From Phragmites australis (lineage: Eukaryota > Streptophyta > Magnoliopsida > Poales > Poaceae), in the NCBI RefSeq assembly GCF_958298935.1, contig NC_084938.1, forward strand, positions 20,441,501 to 20,505,500: DNA of 64,000 bases, in the 5' to 3' direction. Position 1 is the stretch's first letter; every line of letters starts with the position of its first letter. The position numbers were made by a program, and so were the translations under genes. The notes beneath the pieces are model-generated. The model had not been told where the DNA came from. It made no database searches and saw nothing but the letters and a program-made list of their open reading frames with translations. Below are positions 46,034 to 56,865 of this stretch, piece after piece.

Positions 46034-46880
46034 TTGATAAGGTGCCCAACATGGCTGCACTTATAGCATGGATGCCCCTTTCCATGATCTGAGTTGCTTC
46101 TCCGATTCTTCATAGTTTCTTGGGATTGCCCTTGGGAAGAAAAAGAATGGGTCAAGCACATATATTGGGGAGGCATCTTAGTCACCGCATGAGACAGAAG
46201 TGATTGTCCTGCACACAATTGTTGCCTATTGTCTCCATCAGAAAATTGGTCCTCTTGTGCTTCTTTTCATCTTGATGTTTTTTTCATTTTGTAGTCCACC
46301 ATGATTGATTTGCTTACCAACATGTTGCAATAATCAAAGTTATGGGTGGAGAGCTTCTATTGAATCTTCGTAGAAAGCCCATCCATAAAGTACTCTTGTT
46401 TGTGCTTGTCAATGGAGACGTATTTAGGTGTATACTGGGCCAAATAATTGTACTCCTGCATGTAATCCATCACGGATATGTATCCTTACTTGATGCTGAG
46501 GAACTCGTGCTTCTTGATGTCCCTCATACCTTTAGGGATGTGGAAAGCATGGAAAGCCGTGTGGAATTCCGCCCAAGTGATGCGGTAGCCAGGGGCTTGC
46601 ATGGTGAGGTAGCTCTGACACCATGCCGCGGTTACGTCTTGAAGTTGATAGGTGGCATATAGGACCTTATCATGGTCGTCACACCGCATGAGGGCAAGCT
46701 TCTGCTCAATGGTGCGAAGCCAATCATCGGCATCATTGGGGTCTTCAGCGTGGGTGAAGACATGAGGTTGGGTGTGGAGGAACTTGAAGAAACCTCCATG
46801 CAGGTCGACTCTACCTCCAACAGGATGGGCCGTGTTTTGAGCAATAACTTTGAAAAGATCCAACATATCTGCCATAGGGG
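46034..46880 (-). pseudogene. gag of the Tekay-like element
   Basis: Gag forms the particle that packages element RNA. The minus frame 46875-46486 reads MADMLDLFKVIAQN, FFKFLHTQPHVFTHAEDPND, ADDWLRTIEQKLALMRCDDH, AAWCQSYLTMQAPG and IPKGMRDIKKHEFLSIK, the capsid core of Tekay/RIRE3-type gag. A zinc-knuckle remnant CYKCSHVGHLIK at about 46070-46030 has its CxxC and His but not the last Cys, because the deletion junction with the 3' LTR falls right there. Frames between the two parts are broken. Confidence 0.8.
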
Positions 46881-47690
46881 ATGGCGGGGTAGTCCTCCAT
46901 CTTGGGTATTTGAACCCTCCAGAATGTCCGCAATGGTACCACTATGGGTTCTCATCCTGTCATCAGTCCCAAAGTTAGTGATGACAAAATCTTGATAACG
47001 GAGATACAAAAGGAATTTAGAATGACAAGGACAGAAGATTCAACATGAATGCGACTGGGCTCCTTAAAGCCCATGATAGGAAAATGCGTGCAAAAAGAGC
47101 AATAGGAAAAAAAAGTACGCTTGGTCCCTATCTACACGTTTCTTTCTCGAGTACATCATTCTCCAACAAGCATCACAATCACAATCATCACCCTTCATGT
47201 GAGAAAGAAAAAATTTTCACACGAATGATGCTTGTGCAACTCGCTGCACAAGCGACATTTCATACGTTGTTGTCAACGTATTCACTTCCCGTACCTTCGT
47301 CTTACGAAACACGCCATGTAATCACCACATGAGTAGATGATCATAACCACCATCATATGGTGGATGTTCATACATTATTGCTAACATATTCACTTTCTGT
47401 AGCATCGTCGTATAGGACACACTAGGCCCTTACCTCGCACTGGTTGAGCCCCCGATATTCACCGCCATCGAGATACGTTCCTTATCTTTTTCATCGATGC
47501 AACAACCAAAAATACGAAACCCAAATGACCTAAGCGCCACAAACAACAACACATTACACTTAGGGGCATAATATAACAAGTTCATACATATTAACTAGAG
47601 GAGGTACAAAATAATTTTTGTGAGTTGTTTAAGTGAAGTTCACACACTTACTAAACAATGTCCTAATTATGTTTAGCCTGCTTCATTAAA
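46881..47690 (-). other. Leader of the Tekay-like element
   Basis: Untranslated sequence between the primer-binding site and gag, with no protein support. It contains two imperfect copies of a CATACATTGTTG..AACATATTCACTT-type segment near 47262 and 47372. Confidence 0.5.
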
Positions 47691-47706
47691 CCAAGATCTG
47701 ATGCCA
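47691..47706 (-). other. Primer-binding site of the Tekay-like element
   Basis: On minus it reads TGGCATCAGATCTTGG directly after the LTR end CACAACA. It is one or two changes from the initiator-Met tRNA complement TGGTATCAGAGC, the usual gypsy primer. Confidence 0.7.
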
Positions 47707-49207
47707 TGTTGTGAGAAACCATCCAAACAGTATTCTAATTAATCATTAAGTTAATCATTTATATAATCATAACTATAATGATTAATCAGAATACCGTCTC
47801 AGTAGCCCCAGCATGTGTTTTGTAACCAAGATAAGAACACATGCCTTTCCAACATATAACATCACAACAAAGCTTAAGAAAGAGAAAGTAATTAGTATTA
47901 TAAATTCTTAAGCATTCAACCATTTACAATAATTTACATCAAAAGTGATAAACTACGCAGCGAAAGAATTAAAACCTAACAACAACAAAAAGACTGGTGG
48001 AGCCATATGCCCTTAGGCTCCACCAAAACCTCACCACACGAGTAGACAACACTACTCTTACCCGCCGCTGGCATCGGCGGACATGAAGTAGCTAGAAACT
48101 AACATTTCCTTGTCTGCAACCTGAAAGAGCAGCGTGAGTACGAAGGCACTCTCAAGACTTAATCCATATAGGGTATATATATAATAACCTGACTCCAAGA
48201 ATTATGCATTTGGGTATTTAGCAAGAATAGGCCACAAGGTTAAGTAATTTCATATGTGGCAGCAATCTTAAGACCCATGTGTGAGCACCTATACTTAACA
48301 AAATAACCACTTTCTTTTTCGGTAAACACCAACTGAAACATAAATGTAACTAGAAACATAATGAAAATATATATTAAAACAGAATCATCTCAACCGAAAC
48401 CCAACATACCAAACCATCACCCCTCATTCGTGACTCTACGACCGATGTAGATGGACAGAAGCATGATCATAACCGAGAGCACGGTAATTCAAATTAATTT
48501 TACACCTTGCAGAGGAGTACTCCTAGACACACACCACCGCCCACAAACCTTTGTTCCCATGTCGAGTAATGTGAAGGTCACCTAGATCCATGCGTACTGT
48601 GACTTATCGGCACAATCTCAGGCACCCCTAACAACATTTCCGCTCACATCTCAACTTATAGGTCAAATGAACGCGGCAACTTACGGTTCTTGGCTTACCC
48701 GTCTCATATCAGAGTATGTGATAAGTACGGAAAAGTGCTAAAGCCAACGGCACTGACGAACGGTGCTTAATCGATGCAAACGCTCTAGGCATCTGAGCTC
48801 ATCTCCCGAACTACCCCTAGCACCGCCCACATCTCGTCTTATCATCACATCTCATACATCTCAATATCATCATTGTGTTTGTGAACAATAAGTAATTCCT
48901 AAGCTCGCGAACAATGGTTGGACCATTGCTCGACTTCTGCTGATGACATATGCATTGCTAAGCATATCGAACAGACTTGTAATTAGACATCAACAATGTT
49001 ATAAAGGCTACAAGGATATGGATAAACAACAACTCAAGGTAGAGGTGATGCAATCAACATAGGTTCTACCCATATAAGCCCGACATCGACTCACTGAACA
49101 TGCAACCATACATAAGCAGTAATTTATCAATTTAGACTTCACTCGGTTTGAACCAAAGGGTGCAATATGATTATATGCTAACCTCGCTACTCCGGTGACC
49201 ACCTAAT
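47707..49207 (-). repeat. 5' LTR of the Tekay-like element, left part
   Basis: It runs from the primer-binding site to the CRM insertion point. Its first 250 bp match the 3' LTR tail at 45780-46033. The last five bases CTAAT are the left copy of the inner element's target duplication. Confidence 0.75.
49203..49207 (+). repeat. Target-site duplication, left (CTAAT)
   Basis: Identical to 56861-56865 across the CRM-like element. Confidence 0.9.
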
Positions 49208-50125
49208 TGATGAGGACATCACTCCCTCGGATACATACAATGATCCTCCATTGAACTTTCAAGGTCCAATCACAAGAGCTCGCGCACGACAATTAAATTT
49301 AGAGGTGAGCTCGTTCCTAAGCAACTCTTTATATAATTTTGAGAATAGATTACTACCTAATGATTATGTGTTGGTTAGGAATCATGGAGAGGACAAGGAG
49401 ACACATAGAGGAAGGCTTGGAGGCGTGGAGGAGCAGCTAGGACGTCCAACAACAGCAGGAGGTCCAGTCCAACTCGAGTCCGAATCAGCCTCGACCTTCA
49501 GGACCAGTGAGCAGTAAAATGGACGTCCAGGACGCATCCGGACTCCGTTTTCGACGATTCACATATGGTTGGAAAGATAATTTCATAAGGAAACCAATGG
49601 CGTTGGTTTGAGGTCCAAATTCCTTCTGAGTCAACGGGAAACATCGAAACAAGTCAGCGTCCAGAATCTGTCCCGGTGCTGCGTCACCGTTTTTGGTCCG
49701 TTGGGCCATGTATCGTGTTGGAGTCCATTAGGGACACGTCCAGGGGTCCTTGGCCGACCCTAATCCTTTATATACAGTAGCCGCCGCCCTAATTAGGGTT
49801 GGGTTTTGCTTAGATTATTCTGTCAAGAACAGTTTCGCCGTTTCGTCGGTTTGTGAGACCCCAACTCGTGAGATTAATCATTCATCTGCAATTTGGTTGC
49901 ATTCTTCCTTGTTCTTGCTTGTGTTCTTCGATTCGCAGGCAAGGATTTTAGCCTTCTTGGCGAGGTCAACCGTGCAACGCCGGTTGATAACCAGAGGAGA
50001 CGTGGTGCTGCGATTGCGGGGTTTCGGATCGTGTTGTTCGGAAGCCGGATCGACTTGTGTCTCGTTTCCACCAAATCGAGAGTTACCAGAACCTTTCGGA
50101 AGATCGGGAACCCTTGTTCATATTA
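49208..50125 (+). repeat. 5' LTR of the CRM-like element
   Basis: TGATGAGGACATCACTC ... GTTCATATTA, 918 bp. It has C at 49225 and G at 49783, where the 3' LTR has A. A TATA box (CTTTATATAC, 49766-49775) marks the promoter. The ends are TG..TA rather than TG..CA. Confidence 0.93.
49766..49775 (+). promoter_or_regulatory. TATA box in the CRM-like 5' LTR
   Basis: CTTTATATAC is placed two thirds into the LTR, upstream of the presumed R region. The same box lies at 56501-56510 in the 3' LTR. Confidence 0.6.
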
Positions 50126-50127
50126 AG

Positions 50128-50143
50128 TGGTATTCAGAGCTTC
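50128..50143 (+). other. Primer-binding site of the CRM-like element
   Basis: TGGTATTCAGAGCTTC starts two bases after the 5' LTR and matches the initiator-Met tRNA complement apart from one additional T. Confidence 0.8.
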
Positions 50144-51272
50144 AGGTATACCGTCAGGTTCATATCTACCCTTAGTTTCGAGTGTTTTCGCCTTCGTTCC
50201 ATAGTCCACTGCTATATCATTTTTTTTTCCTGTCCTACAACCCTTCCGCGCCTTTAGCTTTTGCATATTTCAGTTTCAGAGTTCGTCGTGTTGAGTTTGT
50301 GTCCTGGTCAAGGTCTTGTTGCTGGTTAGGTCGTGTTAGAGTCCAGTTCGTGTGTTTTCCCCCACCGTTTCCATCAAACCCTAGCCTCCGTCGCATATTT
50401 TCCCCACTTTCTTCCCGTTTTGTCCTCTAATTCGGAGTCGTTTCTCAAATCGGGCATAACTTTCGCATACGAACTCCGTTTTCAGAAAAGTCATAGAGTT
50501 TTTTGCATCGAAACAGCATTTCGGATCCGTTCGTCCCCTGCTTTGCTGGGTTCGGCGAAATCAGAATTCCCAAATTCGCCCCCGAAGTTTGAGTTTTCAA
50601 TTTCCAAATATTTTTCTCATTTTACGGCTGAACTTCAGAAAATTCTACAGGCCACGTCTTTCACTTGTTTAAGCTCAAATTTTCTGTGGTTCCCTCTTGT
50701 GTGCTCCTAAGTGAAAAACAAATATCAAAAAAATAAAAAGAAAAAGTCGAATTTTCCCAAAAAAACAACGACAGCCCAAAAAAATAGAAAAAAGAGAGGG
50801 GCAAAAGAGGAACAATATCTAGAGGAGCACATAGAGAAGGGCAAAGTGAGCTGTGTTAGCGTGTGCTGTTTAGTTCTTTGTTTCTGTTGCTCTTGCTATC
50901 CATCATACTTGTTTCTCCACCTTGTTTAACACACATACTTGGTACTTGCAACACTTTAGGCCAGCAACGAGAACAAGTACTTGGGACTATAATTCAGCAT
51001 TACTATCTGTTTCTGATTTGTGTTCCACATATACATATTTGTTCTCTTTGTGTGCCTTCCAAGCCCCACAGATTCTTCTGGACAGCACTGGTTTGCATCC
51101 CTGCAATCGCTCGCACGCCTTCCAGGTATCCTTTGCTTTGCTGGTAAGAACCCTGGTAAGAGCTTGGTAAGGTGTCTACCTTTGCTGATCTTGATTGAGA
51201 GGCACCACTCCACCTTTGTAGTACGATTATTAGGGATAACCTTCACTGTTTGTTGTTGTGTTTGTTTCCACA
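50144..51272 (+). other. Untranslated leader of the CRM-like element
   Basis: About 1.1 kb without a supported gene. It has pyrimidine-rich stretches, an A-rich stretch at 50711-50800, and splice-acceptor-like TTTCCACAATG just before the gag start. A long leader is usual for CRM elements. Confidence 0.6.
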
Positions 51273-54200
51273 ATGTCAGTTGAAGGAGATAAAACACCAA
51301 AGGATTTCAAGGAGTGTGTCAGCCAAGAGCAGCTACAAGCTGTTGTAGACAATGCTCAGAAGGAGATGAGGGAGACAGTCATCAAGGCTGTCACTGAAGC
51401 GATAATTGAGATGAAACTCGCAAACGCAGTTGAGCGGGTGGACAAACGGTTATCCGAGCTCACCGACAGGGTAAATGCTTTGGAAAACCGTCCTGTGCAC
51501 AACGAAGATGTGAATGGAAGCAACACCGGTGATGAGTTGTATGATGACGATGTTAATGTTGATCCAGCGGCGACATTGCAAAACAGATTACGGCGTCGTC
51601 TTCGCACTAACACCACAGGTATGGGTGGCGTTCCACATCACCACCACCATCGAGGTATGTATAATCGAGCTCCTGAAGATCCTTATGCTAAGGTTAAATT
51701 TACTATACCTTCTTTTTCGGGACATTATGATGCTGAGGGATATCTTGATTGGGAGATGACAGTAGAGCAAAAATTTAGTGCCCATCAAGTACCTGAACAA
51801 CATAGAGTTAGACAAGCCACTAGTGAGTTTAAAGATTTTGCTATTATTTGGTGGACTAGTTTAGCTGCAGATGGTGCCACACCTCGTACATGGGAAGAGC
51901 TTAAGGTTGCTATGCGTGATAGATTTGTTCCCCCATCTTATCATAGAGACTTGCGTAAGAAATTGATGCGCTTAGAACAGGGAGATAAATCTGTGCAGGA
52001 TTATTATGGTGAGCTTCAAAAGGGCTTGATGCGTTGTGGCATAGTAGAGGGAAACGAAGATTCTATTTGTCGATTTTATTCAGGTTTGAGACGTGAAATT
52101 CAGGATATTATTGATTATAAAGAATTTAACAATGTCAACCAGTTGTTTCAGTTTGCTATGCTTGCAGAGAAGGAGTTGCAGGGGCGTGAGCAGCAGGGCA
52201 AGTACAAGGCCAGCACCACATACACGCCGCGCACAGGACCATCATTTGGGCTGTCCAAACCATCCACTTACAGGGCTCCCTCACCAGCGAGCAAGCAACA
52301 AGCAGCTACGGCACCAAATCCTGTCACTACACGACCTTCGGGCTCAGGTAAAAATTCTATTTTGCAGGGACCTTCCAAGAGTGCTTCCTCTGTTGCATCA
52401 ACGGGACGCACCTCTGGCATTCAATGCCGTCGCTGCCATGGATTCGGTCATGTGCAGAAGGATTGCCCAAGTCAGCGGGCATACATTGCAACGGAAGATG
52501 GGTACATCAGCGCCTCTGACATTGAAGAAGAAGAAGAACCAGTTGTTGAGGAGAGCAACGAAATCTTGGGCTATGATGACACAGCGACCTATAGGAGCAT
52601 CATTGTGCAGCGGGCGCTCAGCACAAAGGTACAACAACCAGAGAAGTTGCAACGCCATAACTTGTTCCAGATTTTCTTCGTCATCCAAAATCGGCGAGCA
52701 CGTGTCATCATCGATGGAGGTAGTTGTAATAATTTGGTGAGTTCAGATTTGGTCAAGAAGCTTGGCTTGACCACACGCCAACACCCCCATCCATATAATC
52801 TTCAGTGGTTTAATGATGCTGGAAAAGCTAAGGTAACACAAACTTGCAGAGTTTCTTTTTCCATTGGTTCCTATGCTAATTATGTTGACTGTGATGTGGT
52901 ACCTATGGAAGCTTGCTCACTTTTATTGGGTCGACCTTGGGAATTTGATAATGATGCTATACACCATGGTAGAAGTAATACATATACGTTTATGCATAAA
53001 GGAAAGAAAATTACTTTGGTTCCTATGACCCCTGCTGAAATTGTACAAGCTGATAAAGAACGAGCTGCTAATTTGCGTGATACTAAATCTGAAAATCAGC
53101 AAGTTGCTAATTCTCTTTACCCACCTAAAAAGGATAAGTCTGCACCTAGTTCTAAGGTACAGGGCATAAAATTGAAGGGTGGTGTTATGCTTGCACTAAA
53201 AAGTGACCCTGCTGAAATTTCTAATAATGATATTTGCTACACCTTGGTTTGCAAACGAGTTTTGTATTCGCTTGATGATGTTATTAGTTCGATACCTCCT
53301 GCTGTCACTAACCTTTTGCAGGAGTATGAGGATGTTTTTCCAGCTGAGATACCCCCGGGACTGCCACCTATGAGAGGGATAGAGCATCAAATCGATTTGA
53401 TCCAGGGAGCAATATTGCCAAATCGTGCTGCGTATCGAGCCAATCCCGATGAGACTAAGGAAATTCAGCGGCAAGTCCAAGAGCTTTTGGACCGCGGGTA
53501 TGTACGTGAGAGCCTTAGTCCTTGTGCTGTTCCTGTGATTTTGGTTCCTAAGAAAGATGGTACTTGGCGTATGTGTGTTGATTGTAGAGCCATCAATAAC
53601 ATTACTATTCGATATCGCCATCCTATTCCTAGACTTGATGATATGCTTGATGAGTTGTGTGGCTCTGTAATTTTTACAAAGATCGACTTGCGTAGTGGTT
53701 ACCACCAAATTAGAATGAAACTTGGAGATGAATGGAAAACAGCTTTCAAAACTAAATTCGGATTATATGAGTGGTTAGTAATGCCTTTTGATTTAACTAA
53801 TGCACCTAGCACTTTCATGCGTTTGATGAATGAGGTTTTAAGAACTTTTATTGGACGATTTGTGGTGGTTTACTTTGATGACATATTGATTTATAGCAAG
53901 TCTTTGGATGAACATATGGATCACTTACGTGCTGTTTTTAATGCTTTACGTGATGCACGTTTATTTGGTAACCTTGAGAAGTGCATCTTTTGCACGGATC
54001 GAGTCTCTTTTCTTGGCTATGTTATTACTCCACAGGGAATTGAGGTGGATGAGATGAAAATTGAAGCCATAAAGAGTTGGCCGGTGCCCCAAAACATCAA
54101 ACAGGTGAGAAGTTTTCTTGGACTTGCAGGTTTTTATCGTCGTTTCGTGAAGGATTTCAGCGCCATTGCTGCCCCCTTACACGAGTTGACAAAGAAAGAT

Positions 54201-56252
54201 GTGGTGTTCCATTGGGGTAAGGCACAAGAGGAATCCTTTGACACTTTGAAGGACAAGCTTACGCACGCGCCATTGCTGCAACTTCCAAATTTTGGTAAGA
54301 CCTTTGAGCTAGAATGTGATGCTAGTGGAGTTGGCATTGGAGGTGTTTTGATGCAAGAAGGTAAGCCCGTTGCATACTTTAGCGAAAAATTGCATGGCCC
54401 TGTTCTTAATTACTCTACGTATGATAAGGAATTGTATGCACTTGTACGTTCTTTAGAGACGTGGCGTCATTATTTGTGGCCTAAAGAATTTGTTATACAT
54501 TCAGATCATGAATCGCTTAAGTATCTTCGTTCTCAAAATAATCTGAATCGTAGACATGCTAAGTGGGTTGAATTTATTGAATCTTTTCCTTATGTTATCA
54601 AACACAAGAAAGGGAAGGATAATATAATTGCTGATGCTTTGTCTAGACGATATGCTTTGTTGTCCCAACTTGATTATAGAATTTTTGGACTTGACTCAAT
54701 AAAAGAACAATATGTGCTTGATCCTGATTTTAAAGATGTATTGCTGAACTGTAAAGAGGGACGTACATGGAACAAGTTTGTGATCAATGATGGATTTGTG
54801 TTTAGAGCTAACCGTCTATGCATTCCAGTTGGTTCCGTTCGTCTTTTGTTGTTGCAGGAAGCACATGGAGGAGGATTGATGGGACATTTTGGTGCTAAGA
54901 AGACGGAGGCTATGTTGGCCACACATTTCTTTTGGCCAAAGATGAGGAGAGATGTTGAGCGGTTCGTGGCACGCTGTACCACATGTCAAAAGGCTAAGTC
55001 TCGCTTGAATCCACATGGTTTGTATATGCCTCTTCCTGTTCCTTCTATTCCTTGGGCAGATATTTCGATGGACTTTGTTTTGGGATTGCCTAGGACTAAG
55101 AGAGGGAGGGATAGCATTTTTGTTGTTGTGGATCGTTTTTCTAAGATGGCACATTTTATACCTTGTCATAAAAGTGATGATGCCGTTTATATTGCTGACC
55201 TCTTTTTCAAAGAGATTGTTCGCTTGCATGGTATGCCTTCTACTATTGTTTCAGATCGTGACGCTAAATTTTTGAGTCACTTTTGGCGCATTCTATGGAA
55301 TAAGTTGGGTACAAAACTATTGTTTTCTACTACTTGCCACCCACAAACTGATGGCCAAACGGAGGTAGTGAACCGCACTTTGGGTACCATGTTGAGAGCT
55401 ATTTTGAAGAAAAATTTGAAGATGTGGGAAGAATGTTTGCCCCACGTGGAGTTTGCTTATAATCGGGCAACACATTCTACCACCAAGGTAAGTCCTTTTC
55501 AGGTAGTGTATGGTTTTACCCCTCGCGCTCCTATTGATCTTTTGCCTTTATCTACCACTGAAAGAACACATAGTGATGCTAGTGCACGTGCTGATTTTAT
55601 TCGTAAGTTGCATGAAACAACTAAAATAAATATCGAAAAGATGAATGAAAAGTATAGAATTGCTGGTAGTGAAGGTAGGAAAGAAGTCAAACTTGAACCA
55701 GGTGATTTAGTGTGGTTACATTTAAGAAAAGATAGGTTTCCAGAGCTGCGTAAGTCTAAATTAATGCCAAGAGCTGCTGGTCCTTATAAGATAATTGAGA
55801 AAATAAATGATAATGCATATAAACTTGAGTTGCCACCCGAGTTCGGGGTTAGTCCTTCTTTTAACATTGCAGATTTGAAACCTTACTTGGGAGCCGATGA
55901 TGAGCTTGAGTCGAGGACGACTCCAATTCAAGAGGGGGAGGATGATGAGGACATCACTCACTCGGATACATACAATGATCCTCCATTGAACTTTCAAGGT
56001 CCAATCACAAGAGCTCGCGCACGACAATTAAATTTAGAGGTGAGCTCGTTCCTAAGCAACTCTTTATATAATTTTGAGAATAGATTACTACCTAATGATT
56101 ATGTGTTGGTTAGGAATCATGGAGAGGACAAGGAGACACATAGAGGAAGGCTTGGAGGCGTGGAGGAGCAGCTAGGACGTCCAACAACAGCAGGAGGTCC
56201 AGTCCAACTCGAGTCCGAATCAGCCTCGACCTTCAGGACCAGTGAGCAGTAA
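51273..56252 (+). CDS. gag-pol polyprotein of the CRM-like element
   Basis: One open frame of 1659 residues starts at ATG 51273 ([10 protein letters not shown]); the in-frame GTG at 51258 is less likely. Order: gag capsid core about residues 140-270; zinc knuckle C385-C388-H393-C398; aspartic protease with D481 in [10 protein letters not shown]; reverse transcriptase about 730-900 with Y867-F-D-D870; RNase H from D1016 ([10 protein letters not shown]) to about 1130; integrase with zinc-binding region near 1197 and catalytic D1267, D1328, E1364 (spacing 60 and 35); a [12 protein letters not shown] tail at G1576. From about residue 1557 the protein is encoded by the 3' LTR. One oddity: [10 protein letters not shown] has Asp840 where Gly is usual. 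A cluster of five His (residues near 126) is natural. Codon use is AT-rich compared with the host genes. Confidence 0.95.
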   Translation: MSVEGDKTPKDFKECVSQEQLQAVVDNAQKEMRETVIKAVTEAIIEMKLANAVERVDKRLSELTDRVNALENRPVHNEDVNGSNTGDELYDDDVNVDPAATLQNRLRRRLRTNTTGMGGVPHHHHHRGMYNRAPEDPYAKVKFTIPSFSGHYDAEGYLDWEMTVEQKFSAHQVPEQHRVRQATSEFKDFAIIWWTSLAADGATPRTWEELKVAMRDRFVPPSYHRDLRKKLMRLEQGDKSVQDYYGELQKGLMRCGIVEGNEDSICRFYSGLRREIQDIIDYKEFNNVNQLFQFAMLAEKELQGREQQGKYKASTTYTPRTGPSFGLSKPSTYRAPSPASKQQAATAPNPVTTRPSGSGKNSILQGPSKSASSVASTGRTSGIQCRRCHGFGHVQKDCPSQRAYIATEDGYISASDIEEEEEPVVEESNEILGYDDTATYRSIIVQRALSTKVQQPEKLQRHNLFQIFFVIQNRRARVIIDGGSCNNLVSSDLVKKLGLTTRQHPHPYNLQWFNDAGKAKVTQTCRVSFSIGSYANYVDCDVVPMEACSLLLGRPWEFDNDAIHHGRSNTYTFMHKGKKITLVPMTPAEIVQADKERAANLRDTKSENQQVANSLYPPKKDKSAPSSKVQGIKLKGGVMLALKSDPAEISNNDICYTLVCKRVLYSLDDVISSIPPAVTNLLQEYEDVFPAEIPPGLPPMRGIEHQIDLIQGAILPNRAAYRANPDETKEIQRQVQELLDRGYVRESLSPCAVPVILVPKKDGTWRMCVDCRAINNITIRYRHPIPRLDDMLDELCGSVIFTKIDLRSGYHQIRMKLGDEWKTAFKTKFGLYEWLVMPFDLTNAPSTFMRLMNEVLRTFIGRFVVVYFDDILIYSKSLDEHMDHLRAVFNALRDARLFGNLEKCIFCTDRVSFLGYVITPQGIEVDEMKIEAIKSWPVPQNIKQVRSFLGLAGFYRRFVKDFSAIAAPLHELTKKDVVFHWGKAQEESFDTLKDKLTHAPLLQLPNFGKTFELECDASGVGIGGVLMQEGKPVAYFSEKLHGPVLNYSTYDKELYALVRSLETWRHYLWPKEFVIHSDHESLKYLRSQNNLNRRHAKWVEFIESFPYVIKHKKGKDNIIADALSRRYALLSQLDYRIFGLDSIKEQYVLDPDFKDVLLNCKEGRTWNKFVINDGFVFRANRLCIPVGSVRLLLLQEAHGGGLMGHFGAKKTEAMLATHFFWPKMRRDVERFVARCTTCQKAKSRLNPHGLYMPLPVPSIPWADISMDFVLGLPRTKRGRDSIFVVVDRFSKMAHFIPCHKSDDAVYIADLFFKEIVRLHGMPSTIVSDRDAKFLSHFWRILWNKLGTKLLFSTTCHPQTDGQTEVVNRTLGTMLRAILKKNLKMWEECLPHVEFAYNRATHSTTKVSPFQVVYGFTPRAPIDLLPLSTTERTHSDASARADFIRKLHETTKINIEKMNEKYRIAGSEGRKEVKLEPGDLVWLHLRKDRFPELRKSKLMPRAAGPYKIIEKINDNAYKLELPPEFGVSPSFNIADLKPYLGADDELESRTTPIQEGEDDEDITHSDTYNDPPLNFQGPITRARARQLNLEVSSFLSNSLYNFENRLLPNDYVLVRNHGEDKETHRGRLGGVEEQLGRPTTAGGPVQLESESASTFRTSEQ
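55930..55942 (+). other. Polypurine tract of the CRM-like element
   Basis: AAGAGGGGGAGGA ends exactly at the 3' LTR start and primes plus-strand synthesis. It lies inside the gag-pol frame. Confidence 0.85.
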
Positions 56253-56860
56253 AATGGACGTCCAGGACGCATCCGGACTCCGTTTTCGACGATTCACATA
56301 TGGTTGGAAAGATAATTTCATAAGGAAACCAATGGCGTTGGTTTGAGGTCCAAATTCCTTCTGAGTCAACGGGAAACATCGAAACAAGTCAGCGTCCAGA
56401 ATCTGTCCCGGTGCTGCGTCACCGTTTTTGGTCCGTTGGGCCATGTATCGTGTTGGAGTCCATTAGGGACACGTCCAGGGGTCCTTGGCCGACCCTAATC
56501 CTTTATATACAGTAGCCACCGCCCTAATTAGGGTTGGGTTTTGCTTAGATTATTCTGTCAAGAACAGTTTCGCCGTTTCGTCGGTTTGTGAGACCCCAAC
56601 TCGTGAGATTAATCATTCATCTGCAATTTGGTTGCATTCTTCCTTGTTCTTGCTTGTGTTCTTCGATTCGCAGGCAAGGATTTTAGCCTTCTTGGCGAGG
56701 TCAACCGTGCAACGCCGGTTGATAACCAGAGGAGACGTGGTGCTGCGATTGCGGGGTTTCGGATCGTGTTGTTCGGAAGCCGGATCGACTTGTGTCTCGT
56801 TTCCACCAAATCGAGAGTTACCAGAACCTTTCGGAAGATCGGGAACCCTTGTTCATATTA
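55943..56860 (+). repeat. 3' LTR of the CRM-like element
   Basis: 918 bp, offset 6735 bp from the 5' LTR throughout. The two differences are A at 55960 and A at 56518. The first 310 bp encode the C-terminus of gag-pol. Confidence 0.93.
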
Positions 56861-56865
56861 CTAAT
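56861..56865 (+). repeat. Target-site duplication, right (CTAAT)
   Basis: Identical to 49203-49207. Confidence 0.9.

Larger units (their letters stand above)
49208..56860 (+). mobile_element. Near-intact CRM-clade (centromeric-type) Ty3/gypsy retrotransposon, 7653 bp
   Basis: Two LTRs of exactly 918 bp (49208-50125 and 55943-56860) differ at only two positions and have no indels. Perfect 5-bp duplications CTAAT flank the element (49203-49207 and 56861-56865). A tRNA-Met-type primer-binding site, an open 1659-aa gag-pol frame and a purine tract are in their proper places. The polyprotein's relation to maize and rice CRM elements is clear in its reverse transcriptase, its integrase tail and its reading frame running into the 3' LTR. 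It may still be able to move if transcribed. Confidence 0.93.

Noticed and set aside
49251..49517. 88-residue frame in the 5' LTR as a separate gene
   Set aside because: It is the LTR copy of the C-terminal part of gag-pol. It lacks its own promoter and start context.
51645..51665. Five consecutive His codons in the CRM-like gag, like an expression tag
   Set aside because: It sits within a normal gag sequence of a genomic element with LTRs and target duplication on both sides. There is no vector sequence, so it is natural.
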